From: Streptomyces sp. NBC_01460
Lineage (GTDB): Bacteria > Actinomycetota > Actinomycetes > Streptomycetales > Streptomycetaceae
Direction of reading: 5' to 3'
Length of the DNA stretch: 64,000 nt
Assembly (NCBI RefSeq): GCF_036227405.1
Contig: NZ_CP109473.1
Span: 5,456,001-5,520,000, forward strand
Both the position numbers and the translations under genes were made by a program. Shown piece by piece: positions 25,029 to 33,041 of the stretch. Below the pieces are notes generated by a model. It ran no database searches and had not been told where the DNA came from. It was given only the letters and a program-made list of their open reading frames with translations. How positions within the stretch are numbered: the first letter of the stretch is position 1; each line of letters begins with the position of its first letter.

Positions 25029-25062
25029 GGTGGTGCGACGGACAACCGTCCGTCGCACCACC
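25029..25062 (+). terminator. Perfect 15-bp inverted repeat, probable operon terminator
   Basis: GGTGGTGCGACGGAC (25029-25043), tetraloop AACC, GTCCGTCGCACCACC (25048-25062). It lies 76 nt past the transporter operon and 73 nt before the glycosyltransferase gene. No T-tract follows. It could instead be an operator for the downstream polysaccharide genes. Confidence 0.65.
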
Positions 25063-25135
25063 TCTGTATCCGCATACGGTCGTCCCGCTGTGAGTCGCCG
25101 ATCAACGGCGGCTGCCCACAAGGGAGATCGGGGGT

Positions 25136-26932
25136 GTGCTCGTGCGGATCGGACTCCTCACGGACGGTGGTTATCCGTATGCGACCGGTGAGTCCAGACT
25201 CTGGTGCGACCGCCTGGTGCGCGGTCTGCCCCAGCACGAGTTCGACCTCTTCGCGCTCAGCCGCTCCGCCGACCAGGAACAACAGGGCTGGGTCCGGCTC
25301 CCCGACCGGATCGGGCGGGTGCGTACGGCGCCGATGTGGACACACGGGGAGGACGCCCGGCACCCCGGCCGCCCCAGAGGCGTCACCGGCAGACTCGCCA
25401 CCGGCCTCGGGCGCGCGTACGGGCGCCGGGACAGGCGGCGCTTCACGGCGCATGTGACGGCGCTCGTCGGGGCGGTCCGCGCGGGTACGGAGACCGGGGC
25501 GGAATCCGACGGCGCGGACGTCGCGGCGGCGTCCGGCCTCTTCACGGACGGCCTCTACGGCCTCGCCGAACTGGCCCGGGAGGGGGGCGGGCTGCGGACG
25601 GCCCTGCGCTCCGAGACGACCGTACGCATCGTGGAGTCGGCCTGCCGCGCTCCGGGGACGGGGAGGACGGTCCACAGCGCGACCGTGCCCGACTACCTCG
25701 CCTTCGCGACGGAGCTGGAGCGCGCCCTGCGCCCCCTCTCCCTCGACTGGTACGACGAGGACGCGCTCGGCGAGGTCGACCTCTGCCATGCCGCCTCCGG
25801 CGGCGCGGCGGCCCTCCCGGGACTGCTGGCCAAACGCTTCTTCGGCGTACCGCTGCTGGTCACGGAGCACGGGGTGCCGCTGCGGGCCCACTACCTCACG
25901 GCGCCCGAAGCGGCGCCCGGCGCGCCCGTGCGCGCCCTGCTGGCCAACTTCCACGGGCTGCTCGCCTCCGAGGTGTACCGGCAGGCCGCGCTCATCACCC
26001 CCGGCAACACCCATGTGCGCCGCTGGCAGGAGCGGTTCGGTGCCGACCGCGGCAAGCTCCGCACGGTCTACCCGGGCATGGAGGCGGAGCGCTTCCGGGC
26101 CGTGGGCGATGCCGACGACGGGGGCGGACCCGGCACGCTCGTGTGGATCGGACGGATCGAACCCTCCAAGGACCTGATCGCCCTGCTCCACGCGTTCGCC
26201 GAGGTGCGCAGGGCCGAACCGGGCGCCAGGCTGCGGATCTTCGGCGCTCCGGTCCAGGAGGGCGAGGGCGGGACCTACCTGGCCCACTGCAGGGCCCTCG
26301 CCGCCCAGCTCTTCCCCGACGAGGCCGCCGACGCCCATGCCGAGGGCGGCACCCCGGTCACCTTCGAGGAGATCGGCGGCCCCGAGGTGCCCGACCTCGC
26401 CGAGGCCTACGCCGCCGGCGGAGTCGTCGTGCTCTCCAGCGTCGTCGAGGGCTTTCCCATCAGCCTGGTGGAAGCGATGTTCTGCGGCCGGGCCACCGTC
26501 TCGACGGACGTGGGAGCCGTGGTCGAGGTCGTCGGCGGTACCGGACTGGTGGTGCCCCCGCGCAATCCACGGGCGCTCGCCGACGCCTGCGTCGCGCTCC
26601 TGCGCGACCCCGAGCGCCGTGCGCGCCTGGGCGCGGCAGCGCGTGCCAGGGCACTCGAACTCTTCACCGTCGAGCAGAACCTCACGGCGTTCCGAGGGAT
26701 CTACCTGGACCTGGTGGGGCACGCCCCCGCCCGGTGGGCCTCCCCGGCCGGCTCCCGGGACCACACCGGCCCGCCGCGCCCCTTCGCCACACCCCCGGAG
26801 GCCCATGTGCGGGGAGCCCTGCTCCCGGAGCCGGTCTCCGCGGGTGTCCGTGCGCCCCGGGTGCCGAGCTGGGCCGTCGGCGCGGAGGGCGTGTGCGCGG
26901 GCGCACGCGGTGCGGGGGACGGCGATGCGTGA
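25136..26932 (+). CDS. GT4-family glycosyltransferase with PelF-type N-terminus (DUF3492)
   Basis: 598 aa. GTG 25136 has GGGAG nine bases upstream; GTG 25142 is an alternative. The opening RIGLLTDGGYPYATGESRLW matches the DUF3492 domain that starts PelF, the cytosolic enzyme polymerising UDP-hexosamines in Pel polysaccharide. The C-terminal GT4 domain (about residues 270-530) has WIGRIEPSKDLIALL and the EX7E motif EGFPISLVE (about 440), then GTGLVVPPRNPRALADAC. The last 60 residues are Pro/Arg-rich and probably disordered. It heads a four-gene unit with a membrane protein, an epimerase and a spherulin-4-like hydrolase. The sugar donor is inferred, not shown. Confidence 0.85.
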   Translation: MLVRIGLLTDGGYPYATGESRLWCDRLVRGLPQHEFDLFALSRSADQEQQGWVRLPDRIGRVRTAPMWTHGEDARHPGRPRGVTGRLATGLGRAYGRRDRRRFTAHVTALVGAVRAGTETGAESDGADVAAASGLFTDGLYGLAELAREGGGLRTALRSETTVRIVESACRAPGTGRTVHSATVPDYLAFATELERALRPLSLDWYDEDALGEVDLCHAASGGAAALPGLLAKRFFGVPLLVTEHGVPLRAHYLTAPEAAPGAPVRALLANFHGLLASEVYRQAALITPGNTHVRRWQERFGADRGKLRTVYPGMEAERFRAVGDADDGGGPGTLVWIGRIEPSKDLIALLHAFAEVRRAEPGARLRIFGAPVQEGEGGTYLAHCRALAAQLFPDEAADAHAEGGTPVTFEEIGGPEVPDLAEAYAAGGVVVLSSVVEGFPISLVEAMFCGRATVSTDVGAVVEVVGGTGLVVPPRNPRALADACVALLRDPERRARLGAAARARALELFTVEQNLTAFRGIYLDLVGHAPARWASPAGSRDHTGPPRPFATPPEAHVRGALLPEPVSAGVRAPRVPSWAVGAEGVCAGARGAGDGDA

Positions 26933-26966
26933 CGAGACGAGCGGCCACGACCACGGAGGAGCCCCG

Positions 26967-28166
26967 ATGGGCAGACCGACGGACCCCCCGGCCCCGGACG
27001 CCGGGGGAGGGGTGACGGGCGAGGGACAGGGGGCGGTCCGTTCCGCCGTCCGGGCGCCCGAGATCGCCTACCACCCGGCCCGCGGACCCGCGGTCCGGCG
27101 CGGAACCGCGGACCCCGTCAAGGTGCTCATGCACCGGCACCGGGACCTCTGCGAGCACGCCGTCGACCCGCTGGAGATCGCCGCGGGTCTGGAGGCCCAC
27201 GGGCTCACCGACCGGACCGCCGCGCGCTACCGGCACCGCGACGTCTTCTCGCTCGCCGAGGAGCTCTACGCCCGCGTGCCCGGCGCGGGCAGGCACGCCC
27301 CCCGCGCCCCGCGGCCGGGGCCGTACCCGGGCAGCGGCACACGGGCCGGATGGACGCTCTCCGCGCTGCTGCCCGGGGCCGCCTGTCTGGCGACCGCCGG
27401 GACGCTCAGGGCCACCGAGGGGGTGCTCGGCGGTGAGGCCCGGTTCGCGGTGACCGCCGTCGGCGCGCTGCTCGTCCTCCTCGGACTCCGTCTCTGTCTG
27501 CGCGGGGGCCCGCTGCGCGTGCCGGACGGCACCGGGGGAGTCGCGCTGTACGTCTGCTGGCTCCTCGGCTACGCCGTGTACGGCGAGGACCTGCTGGCCC
27601 AGGTCGTCAGCGGCGGCCCCGACGGTCACTGGACCGCCGCCCCCGCCCCGCTGCTCGGGCTGGCGCTCGCCCTGGCACCCGCGGCCTGGTGCGCCCATCT
27701 GTTCACCGGGCACGCGCGCCACCGGCTGGCCGGCTCCCACGCCCTGTCGGAGTTCGGCGCCGGTGTGCGCCCCCTGCTCTTCGGCGTCCTCGCGCTCTTC
27801 CTCTGCGCACTGACCGCCCTGCTGTACCTCGCCGACCTCGGCCACCCCGGCCCGGGGAGCAGCCCGGTGGGCCCGGCCGCTCTCGGCGCCCTGCTCCTCC
27901 TGGCCCGGCTGCTGGCCGTCCACGGCTTCCCGGAACCCGCGGCCACCGGACTCGCCGCGGCCTGCGCCGTCGAAGTGGCGGCCCCCTTCCTGGTCCTGGC
28001 CGGGCGGCTGCCCGGCCTCGACCTCCTCGCCCGGCCGGTCGACGCCGTCGTCGCCTCGGCCGGCCCCGGCGGCGTACAGGTCCTCGCCTGCGGCCTCGCC
28101 GCGTTCGGGCTCCTGATCCACGCATCGGTCACGCTCACCCGGGCGTCCGCCCATGCCTCGGCCTGA
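26967..28166 (+). CDS. Polytopic membrane protein of the exopolysaccharide-like operon
   Basis: 399 aa from ATG 26967, chosen because GGAGGA sits six bases upstream; ATG 26925, overlapping the glycosyltransferase stop, is possible. An N-terminal soluble part (about 120 residues) includes ITEHLTD-like helices (VDPLEIAAGLEAHGLTDRTA), followed by about eight hydrophobic helices. It has no ATPase or transferase motif. By position it could export or scaffold the polymer, as PelE/PelG do in the Pel system, but no similarity to them is evident by eye; treat as unknown. Confidence 0.75.
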   Translation: MGRPTDPPAPDAGGGVTGEGQGAVRSAVRAPEIAYHPARGPAVRRGTADPVKVLMHRHRDLCEHAVDPLEIAAGLEAHGLTDRTAARYRHRDVFSLAEELYARVPGAGRHAPRAPRPGPYPGSGTRAGWTLSALLPGAACLATAGTLRATEGVLGGEARFAVTAVGALLVLLGLRLCLRGGPLRVPDGTGGVALYVCWLLGYAVYGEDLLAQVVSGGPDGHWTAAPAPLLGLALALAPAAWCAHLFTGHARHRLAGSHALSEFGAGVRPLLFGVLALFLCALTALLYLADLGHPGPGSSPVGPAALGALLLLARLLAVHGFPEPAATGLAAACAVEVAAPFLVLAGRLPGLDLLARPVDAVVASAGPGGVQVLACGLAAFGLLIHASVTLTRASAHASA

Positions 28167-28241
28167 GGCCCGCTCCACCCCGCGGAGCCGACGCCGCGGG
28201 TTTCCCGTACCGCACACACCTTCCTCAAGGAGACACCGGAC

Positions 28242-28301
28242 ATGACCCCCCAATCCCCCGCACCGGCAGCGTGCCGTCGGCACCGAGGGGGTGCGCGATG
28301 A
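28242..28301 (+). CDS. 19-codon mini-ORF coupled to the epimerase start
   Basis: ATG 28242 is preceded by AAGGAG (28227-28232) at a good distance and encodes MTPQSPAPAACRRHRGGAR. Its TGA (28299-28301) overlaps the epimerase ATG (28298) in an ATGA junction. The epimerase start has no strong ribosome site of its own, so translation of this mini-ORF may deliver ribosomes to it. Whether the peptide itself matters is unknown. Confidence 0.45.
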   Translation: MTPQSPAPAACRRHRGGAR

Positions 28302-29263
28302 GGGTTCTGCTGCTCGGAGCCAACGGATTCCTCGGCCGCTTCGTCGCCGACCGCCTGCTCGCCGACCCCGCGGTGCACCTCACGGCCCTCGGCCGAGGCG
28401 ACGACGCCGACGTGCGCTTCGACCTCGCGGGCGGCAGCCCCGGAGCGCTCACCCGCTTCCTGGACGCCGTCCACCCCGGGGTCGTCGTCAACTGCGCGGG
28501 CGCCACCCGCGGCGGTGCCCGGGACCTGACGCGCCACAACACCGTCGCCGTGGCCACCGTCTGCGAGGCCATGCGCCGCAGCGGGTGCAGCGCACGGCTC
28601 GTCCAGGTCGGCTGCGCCTCCGAGTACGGGCCCTCGCAGCCCGGCTCGTCCACCGCCGAGGACGCGGTGCCCCGCCCCGGCGGTCCGTACGGCGTCAGCA
28701 AGCTCGCCGCCACGGAACTGGTGCTCGGCTCCGGGCTGGACGCGGTCGTGCTCCGGGTCTTCTCGCCGGTGGGCCCCGGAACCCCGGCCGGCTCCCCGCT
28801 CGGCCGGCTCGCCGAGACGATGCGCCGCGCCATGCAGACCGGCGACCCCGAGCTCAAGCTCAGCGGCCTCGGGGTGCAGCGCGACTTCGTCGACGTACGC
28901 GACGTGGCGCGCGCCGTGCACGCGGCCTCGCTCTCCGCCGCCCAGGGAGTCGTCAACATCGGCACCGGCCGGGCCGTCCGGCTGCGCGACGCGGCGGCGG
29001 TCCTCGCCAGGGTCGCCGGATACGCGGGCGCGCTCCACGAGCTCGACACACCCCCCGCCCGGCTCCCCATCGGTGCCCCCCGCGCCTCCACCGAGTCCGT
29101 CGTGGAGCACCTCGCGGCGACCCCCTCCCCCTATCCCGACGGCTGCGGTGCCTGGCAGCAGGCCGATGTGCGCACCGCACGGGACCGGCTCGGCTGGCGG
29201 CCCAGGATCAATCTGGAGGAGTCCCTCGCCGACATCTGGATGGAGGCGGCGTGCCGTATCTGA
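28298..29263 (+). CDS. NAD-dependent sugar epimerase/dehydratase (extended SDR)
   Basis: 321 aa. Rossmann start MRVLLLGANGFLGRFVADRL carries the GxxGxxG pattern; the catalytic YxxxK is YGVSK (about residues 130-134), with the Ser in the VGCASEYG segment before it. RDFVDVRDVARAV (about 190-202) is the usual substrate-side motif. In the context of a PelF-like transferase it may interconvert UDP-GlcNAc and UDP-GalNAc, as PelX or fungal Uge3 do; this is inference. Its end overlaps the next gene by 13 nt. Confidence 0.85.
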   Translation: MRVLLLGANGFLGRFVADRLLADPAVHLTALGRGDDADVRFDLAGGSPGALTRFLDAVHPGVVVNCAGATRGGARDLTRHNTVAVATVCEAMRRSGCSARLVQVGCASEYGPSQPGSSTAEDAVPRPGGPYGVSKLAATELVLGSGLDAVVLRVFSPVGPGTPAGSPLGRLAETMRRAMQTGDPELKLSGLGVQRDFVDVRDVARAVHAASLSAAQGVVNIGTGRAVRLRDAAAVLARVAGYAGALHELDTPPARLPIGAPRASTESVVEHLAATPSPYPDGCGAWQQADVRTARDRLGWRPRINLEESLADIWMEAACRI

Positions 29264-30078
29264 CCAGTACCGGATCCACCCTGCGGACCGGCTCGGCGGA
29301 ACAGCTCGGCGTCGGTGTGCCCGGGTACGCCCATCCGCTGCTGGCGCCCGCCGAATGGGCCGGGCTCAACCGGCCCGGCACCCCGCTCCACTGGGCGGTC
29401 CTCAACATCGACAACGGGCCGGGTGCCCGGCCCGACCCGCACTGCCTGGAGGCGGCCGGGCGTCTGCGCAACGCCCGCGAGCGGGCTCTGCACGGGGAGG
29501 TGCCGGGCGACACCGTCCGGGCCGCGGGGGGAAGGCTGCTCGGCCACATCGACCTGGCCTTCGGCAGCCGCCCCTTCGGCGAGCTGGTCGCCGACGCCCG
29601 GTCCTACCTCGACTGGTACCGCGTCGGCGGCTTCTACCTGGACCGCTGCCCGGCCGAGCGCGACGGCCTCCCGGCCGTCCGCCGGCTGACCAGCACCCTC
29701 GCCGCCCTGCTGTCCGACAGCGACAGCGCGGACGAGGAGGGCGGGCGGCTGGTCCTGGGCCACGGCACCCACCCGCATCCGGGCTACGCCGAGGCCGCCG
29801 ACCAACTGGTCACCTTCCGGGGCGCCTGGACCGACTACCGCTGGTCGCAGGTGGCCGAGTGGACCGCCTCGTACCCACCGGGCCGCTTCGCCCACTTCGT
29901 CCACGGGGTCCCGCGCACCCACCTGGAGGAGGCCATGCGCATCGCCCGCTGGCAGGGCGCGGGCACGATCTTCTTCACGGACCGGGACGGTACGAAGGGG
30001 CAAACCGACCCATTCGCGGCACCGCCCAGCTACTGGGACGAATTCGTCTCGCGGATCGGACCCGGTATCTCGGAATGA
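29251..30078 (+). CDS. Spherulation-specific family 4 (GH135-like) hydrolase
   Basis: 275 aa from GTG 29251 (GGAGG just upstream). The features of spherulin-4 proteins are present: VGVPGYAHPLLAPAEW (about residues 17-32), WAVLNIDNGPGARPD (about 47-61), GHIDLAFGSRP and GGFYLDRCP (about 128-136, with the conserved Asp). The family's studied member, fungal Sph3, is a glycoside hydrolase (GH135) acting on alpha-1,4-linked GalNAc during galactosaminogalactan synthesis. There is no evident signal peptide, which is odd for a wall-acting enzyme. Last gene of the unit. Confidence 0.8.
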   Translation: MPYLTSTGSTLRTGSAEQLGVGVPGYAHPLLAPAEWAGLNRPGTPLHWAVLNIDNGPGARPDPHCLEAAGRLRNARERALHGEVPGDTVRAAGGRLLGHIDLAFGSRPFGELVADARSYLDWYRVGGFYLDRCPAERDGLPAVRRLTSTLAALLSDSDSADEEGGRLVLGHGTHPHPGYAEAADQLVTFRGAWTDYRWSQVAEWTASYPPGRFAHFVHGVPRTHLEEAMRIARWQGAGTIFFTDRDGTKGQTDPFAAPPSYWDEFVSRIGPGISE

Positions 30079-30112
30079 GGAGCGGCGTGGCAGTGTTACG
30101 GGAGAACAACCG

Positions 30113-30133
30113 TACGTAGATGAAGTACGTAGA
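30113..30133 (+). repeat. Direct repeat upstream of moeZ
   Basis: TACGTAGA at 30113-30120 and again at 30126-30133, 13 nt apart, in the 84-nt gap before moeZ. It may be part of the moeZ promoter or an operator. The first copy overlaps a palindromic CGTACG. Confidence 0.4.
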
Positions 30134-30162
30134 AACCGACCACCTGCATTGTTGAGGTTCCT

Positions 30163-31341
30163 GTGTCGCTGCCACCCCTGGTCGAGCCAGCTGCTGAGCT
30201 CACCGTCGATGAGGTCCGCAGGTACTCCCGCCATCTGATCATCCCGGATGTCGGGATGGACGGACAGAAGCGGCTGAAGAACGCGAAGGTGCTCTGTGTG
30301 GGCGCCGGCGGCCTCGGCTCGCCGGCCCTGATGTACCTGGCCGCGGCCGGTGTCGGCACGCTCGGCATCGTCGAGTTCGACGAGGTCGACGAGTCGAACC
30401 TGCAGCGCCAGATCATCCACAGCCAGGCCGACATCGGCAAGTCCAAGGCCCAGTCGGCCAAGGAGACCGTGCAGGGGATCAACCCCCTGGTGAACGTGGT
30501 CCTTCACGAGGAGCGGCTCGAAGCCGAGAACGTGATGGGCATCTTCGCCGACTACGACCTGATCGTGGACGGCACGGACAACTTCGCCACCCGCTACCTG
30601 GTCAACGACGCCGCGGTCCTGCTGAACAAGCCGTACGTCTGGGGCTCGATCTACCGTTTCGACGGCCAGGCGTCCGTCTTCTGGTCCGAGCACGGTCCCT
30701 GCTACCGCTGCCTCTACCCGGAGCCGCCGCCCCCCGGCATGGTCCCGTCCTGCGCCGAGGGCGGTGTCCTCGGCGTGCTCTGCGCGTCCGTCGGCTCCAT
30801 CCAGGTCAACGAGGCCATCAAGCTGCTCGCCGGTATCGGTGACCCGCTGGTCGGCCGTCTGATGATCTACGACGCGCTGGAGATGCAGTACCGCCAGGTC
30901 AAGGTCCGCAAGGACCCCGACTGCGCGGTCTGCGGCGAGAACCCCACCGTCACCGAGCTCATCGACTACGAGGCCTTCTGCGGCGTCGTGTCCGAGGAGG
31001 CCCAGGAGGCGGCGGCCGGTTCCACGATCACTCCCAAGCAGCTCAAGGAGTGGATCGACGGCGACGAGAAGATCGAGATCATCGACGTCCGCGAGCCGAA
31101 CGAGTACGAGATCGTCGCGATCCCGGGCTCCCGGCTGGTCCCGAAGAACGAGTTCCTGATGGGCAACGCCCTCCAGGACCTTCCGCAGGACAGGCGCATC
31201 GTCCTGAACTGCAAGACCGGCGTCCGCAGTGCCGAGGTCCTCGCGGTCCTCAAGTCGGCGGGCTTCGCCGACGCGGTGCACGTCGGCGGCGGCGTCATCG
31301 GCTGGGTCAACCAGATCGAGCCGGAGAAGCCGGTCTACTAG
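30163..31341 (+). CDS. moeZ: Adenylyltransferase/sulfurtransferase MoeZ
   Basis: 392 aa, GTG start. An N-terminal ThiF/MoeB domain has GAGGLGSPALMYLAAAGVG (about residues 47-65) for ATP, and a zinc site made of CYRCLYP (about 182) and CAVCGENP (about 250). A C-terminal rhodanese domain (about 290-392) carries the active-site Cys in NCKTGVRS (Cys about 350). It adenylates the C-terminal glycine of small sulfur carriers (MoaD, ThiS, CysO types) and passes sulfur as a persulfide, serving molybdopterin, thiamin, cysteine and sulfur-containing natural products. Monocistronic, closed by a strong terminator. Confidence 0.96.
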   Translation: MSLPPLVEPAAELTVDEVRRYSRHLIIPDVGMDGQKRLKNAKVLCVGAGGLGSPALMYLAAAGVGTLGIVEFDEVDESNLQRQIIHSQADIGKSKAQSAKETVQGINPLVNVVLHEERLEAENVMGIFADYDLIVDGTDNFATRYLVNDAAVLLNKPYVWGSIYRFDGQASVFWSEHGPCYRCLYPEPPPPGMVPSCAEGGVLGVLCASVGSIQVNEAIKLLAGIGDPLVGRLMIYDALEMQYRQVKVRKDPDCAVCGENPTVTELIDYEAFCGVVSEEAQEAAAGSTITPKQLKEWIDGDEKIEIIDVREPNEYEIVAIPGSRLVPKNEFLMGNALQDLPQDRRIVLNCKTGVRSAEVLAVLKSAGFADAVHVGGGVIGWVNQIEPEKPVY

Positions 31342-31358
31342 ACCCGCGGAACGACGTA

Positions 31359-31396
31359 CGAAGGGGCCGGCTCCGGCGACGGGGCCGGCCCCTTCG
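31359..31396. terminator. Bidirectional terminator between moeZ and the peptidase gene
   Basis: Perfect 13-bp stem CGAAGGGGCCGGC (31359-31371) / GCCGGCCCCTTCG (31384-31396), 12-nt loop, between convergent genes. Confidence 0.8.
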
Positions 31397-31411
31397 CACG
31401 CCCCGACGCGG

Positions 31412-32962
31412 TCAGGAGCAGACGCGTCCGTCCGCCGGGACCTTCCCTTCCAGGAAGTAGGCGTCGACGAGTGAGGTCACGCACGCGCTCTCGCCGTACG
31501 AGCCGTGCCCCTCGCCCTCGTTGGTCAGCATGACGCCGACGCCCTCGCCCAGTTCGCCGGCCATGCGCCGCGCGCCCTCGTAGGGGGTGGCCGGGTCGCC
31601 GGTCGTGCCGATGACGAGGACCGGAGCGGCGCCCGGGGCACTCGCCTCGGGCGTGTCGTGCTCCCCTTCGACCGGCCACCCCGCACACCATCCGGCCGTG
31701 TCCCAGGCCAGGAACGGGCCGAAGACCGGGGACAGCCTCCGGAACTCGGGGAGCAGCGCCCGGGCCTCGGCCGCCGTCGGCCTCGCCTTGGCGTCGGCGC
31801 AGGAGATCGCCCGCTGCGAGTGGCTCTGGGTGCCGTAGTGCCCGTCCCCGTCGCGGTTGTTGTACGAGTCGGCGAGCCGGAGCAGCCGGTCGCCCCTGCC
31901 GCTGTTCCCGGCCTCGTCGAGCGCGGCCGTCAGGGTCGGCCAACTGCTCCTGGAGTAGAGGGGGGCCACGATGCCGAGGACGGCGAGCGACTCGTTGAGC
32001 TCGCGCCCGGAGGCGGTCGGCAGCGGGTCCTCGTCGATGCGCTCCAGCAGCGCCGCCATACGCCGCGTGCCCGCCGCGGGGTCCTGGCCGCGTGCCTTCA
32101 GGTAGTTCTCCAGGGCCCGTTGGAAGCCCGTCGCCTGGTTGCGGGCGTGGCCCACCGTGTCCGCCGTCGGGTCGACGACGGCGTCCAGCACGACCCGTCC
32201 CACGGTCTCCGGGAAGAGGTGCGCGTAGGTCCCGCCGAGCTCCGTGCCGTAGGAGACGCCGAAGTACGACAGCTTCTCGTCCCCGAGCGCCCGGCGGATC
32301 GCGTCCATGTCACGGGCGGCACTCGTGGTGCCGACGTGCGGGAGGAGCGGGCCGGAGAGACGTGCGCAGCCGGCGGCGAAGTCCCTGCCGTCCGCGAGGA
32401 ACGCGGCTTCCTCCGCGGCCGTCTCCGGGGTCATGTCGACCTCGCGGTAGGCCTTCTCCTGCTCCTCGTCGCCCCGGCAGCGCACCCCGGCGCTGGCCGC
32501 GACGCCGCGCGGGTCGAACCCCACCAGGTCGTAACGGGTGTTGAGCGCCCTGTACGAGGAGGCGGCGCGCGGCAGGATGTCCACGCCGGAGCCGCCGGGT
32601 CCGCCGAAGTTGAAGAGCATCGACCCGAGCCGCTCGCTCTTTCTCGTGGCAGCTCTGCGGATCAGGGCGATACCGATCGTCTCCCCGCCGGGCTCCGCGT
32701 GGTCCAGGGGCACGTCGAGGGTCGCGCACCGCCACGCGGAACCGGGCGCGCTGCCGCCCTCCGGTGCGTCGCAGCGCCTCCATTCCAGCGGCCGGACCGC
32801 AGCGGGTGTGCTCCCGGGCGGCTCCTCGGACGCCCGGGGCGGCGAGCCCTTCGACGACCGCTGGGTCTCCGGGCCGGCGTCGCACCCCGTGAGGACCGCC
32901 GTCACCAGCAGGGCCGCCCCGGCCAGCGCCGCGCCCGCGCGGGTCCGTCCACGTACGCGCAT
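31412..32962 (-). CDS. Secreted lipoprotein tripeptidyl aminopeptidase (S33 alpha/beta hydrolase)
   Basis: 516 aa from ATG 32960-32962 (GGAGGAAG upstream). A lipobox (VLTGC, Cys about residue 26) follows the signal helix. The catalytic triad is readable: Ser in GVSYGTELGG, Asp in GTTGDPATPYEG, His in GEGHGSYGES near the C-terminus. FNFGGPGGSGVDILP is the oxyanion/HGGPG region of prolyl- and tripeptidyl aminopeptidases. It trims extracellular peptides, as the Streptomyces SlpD/SlpE and Tap enzymes do. It is closely related to the next gene upstream on the same strand. Confidence 0.9.
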   Translation of the reverse strand: MRVRGRTRAGAALAGAALLVTAVLTGCDAGPETQRSSKGSPPRASEEPPGSTPAAVRPLEWRRCDAPEGGSAPGSAWRCATLDVPLDHAEPGGETIGIALIRRAATRKSERLGSMLFNFGGPGGSGVDILPRAASSYRALNTRYDLVGFDPRGVAASAGVRCRGDEEQEKAYREVDMTPETAAEEAAFLADGRDFAAGCARLSGPLLPHVGTTSAARDMDAIRRALGDEKLSYFGVSYGTELGGTYAHLFPETVGRVVLDAVVDPTADTVGHARNQATGFQRALENYLKARGQDPAAGTRRMAALLERIDEDPLPTASGRELNESLAVLGIVAPLYSRSSWPTLTAALDEAGNSGRGDRLLRLADSYNNRDGDGHYGTQSHSQRAISCADAKARPTAAEARALLPEFRRLSPVFGPFLAWDTAGWCAGWPVEGEHDTPEASAPGAAPVLVIGTTGDPATPYEGARRMAGELGEGVGVMLTNEGEGHGSYGESACVTSLVDAYFLEGKVPADGRVCS

Positions 32963-33041
32963 GGGCGCTTCCTCCCCCGTGCCCGGCGGGCGACGCCCGG
33001 AGTGGTCCGGTGTCCCCGATGTCCTGCTGTCCAACGAGCGG

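Noticed and set aside
22610..26806. A 1398-codon open frame antisense to the peptide transporter and glycosyltransferase genes
   Set aside because: Same reason: no motifs, and it crosses two unrelated operons on the opposite strand.
30087..30119. 10-codon ORF (GTG to TAG) between the spherulin-4-like gene and moeZ
   Set aside because: Has a GAGGAG upstream, but is too short to support and shows no overlap or coupling to moeZ.
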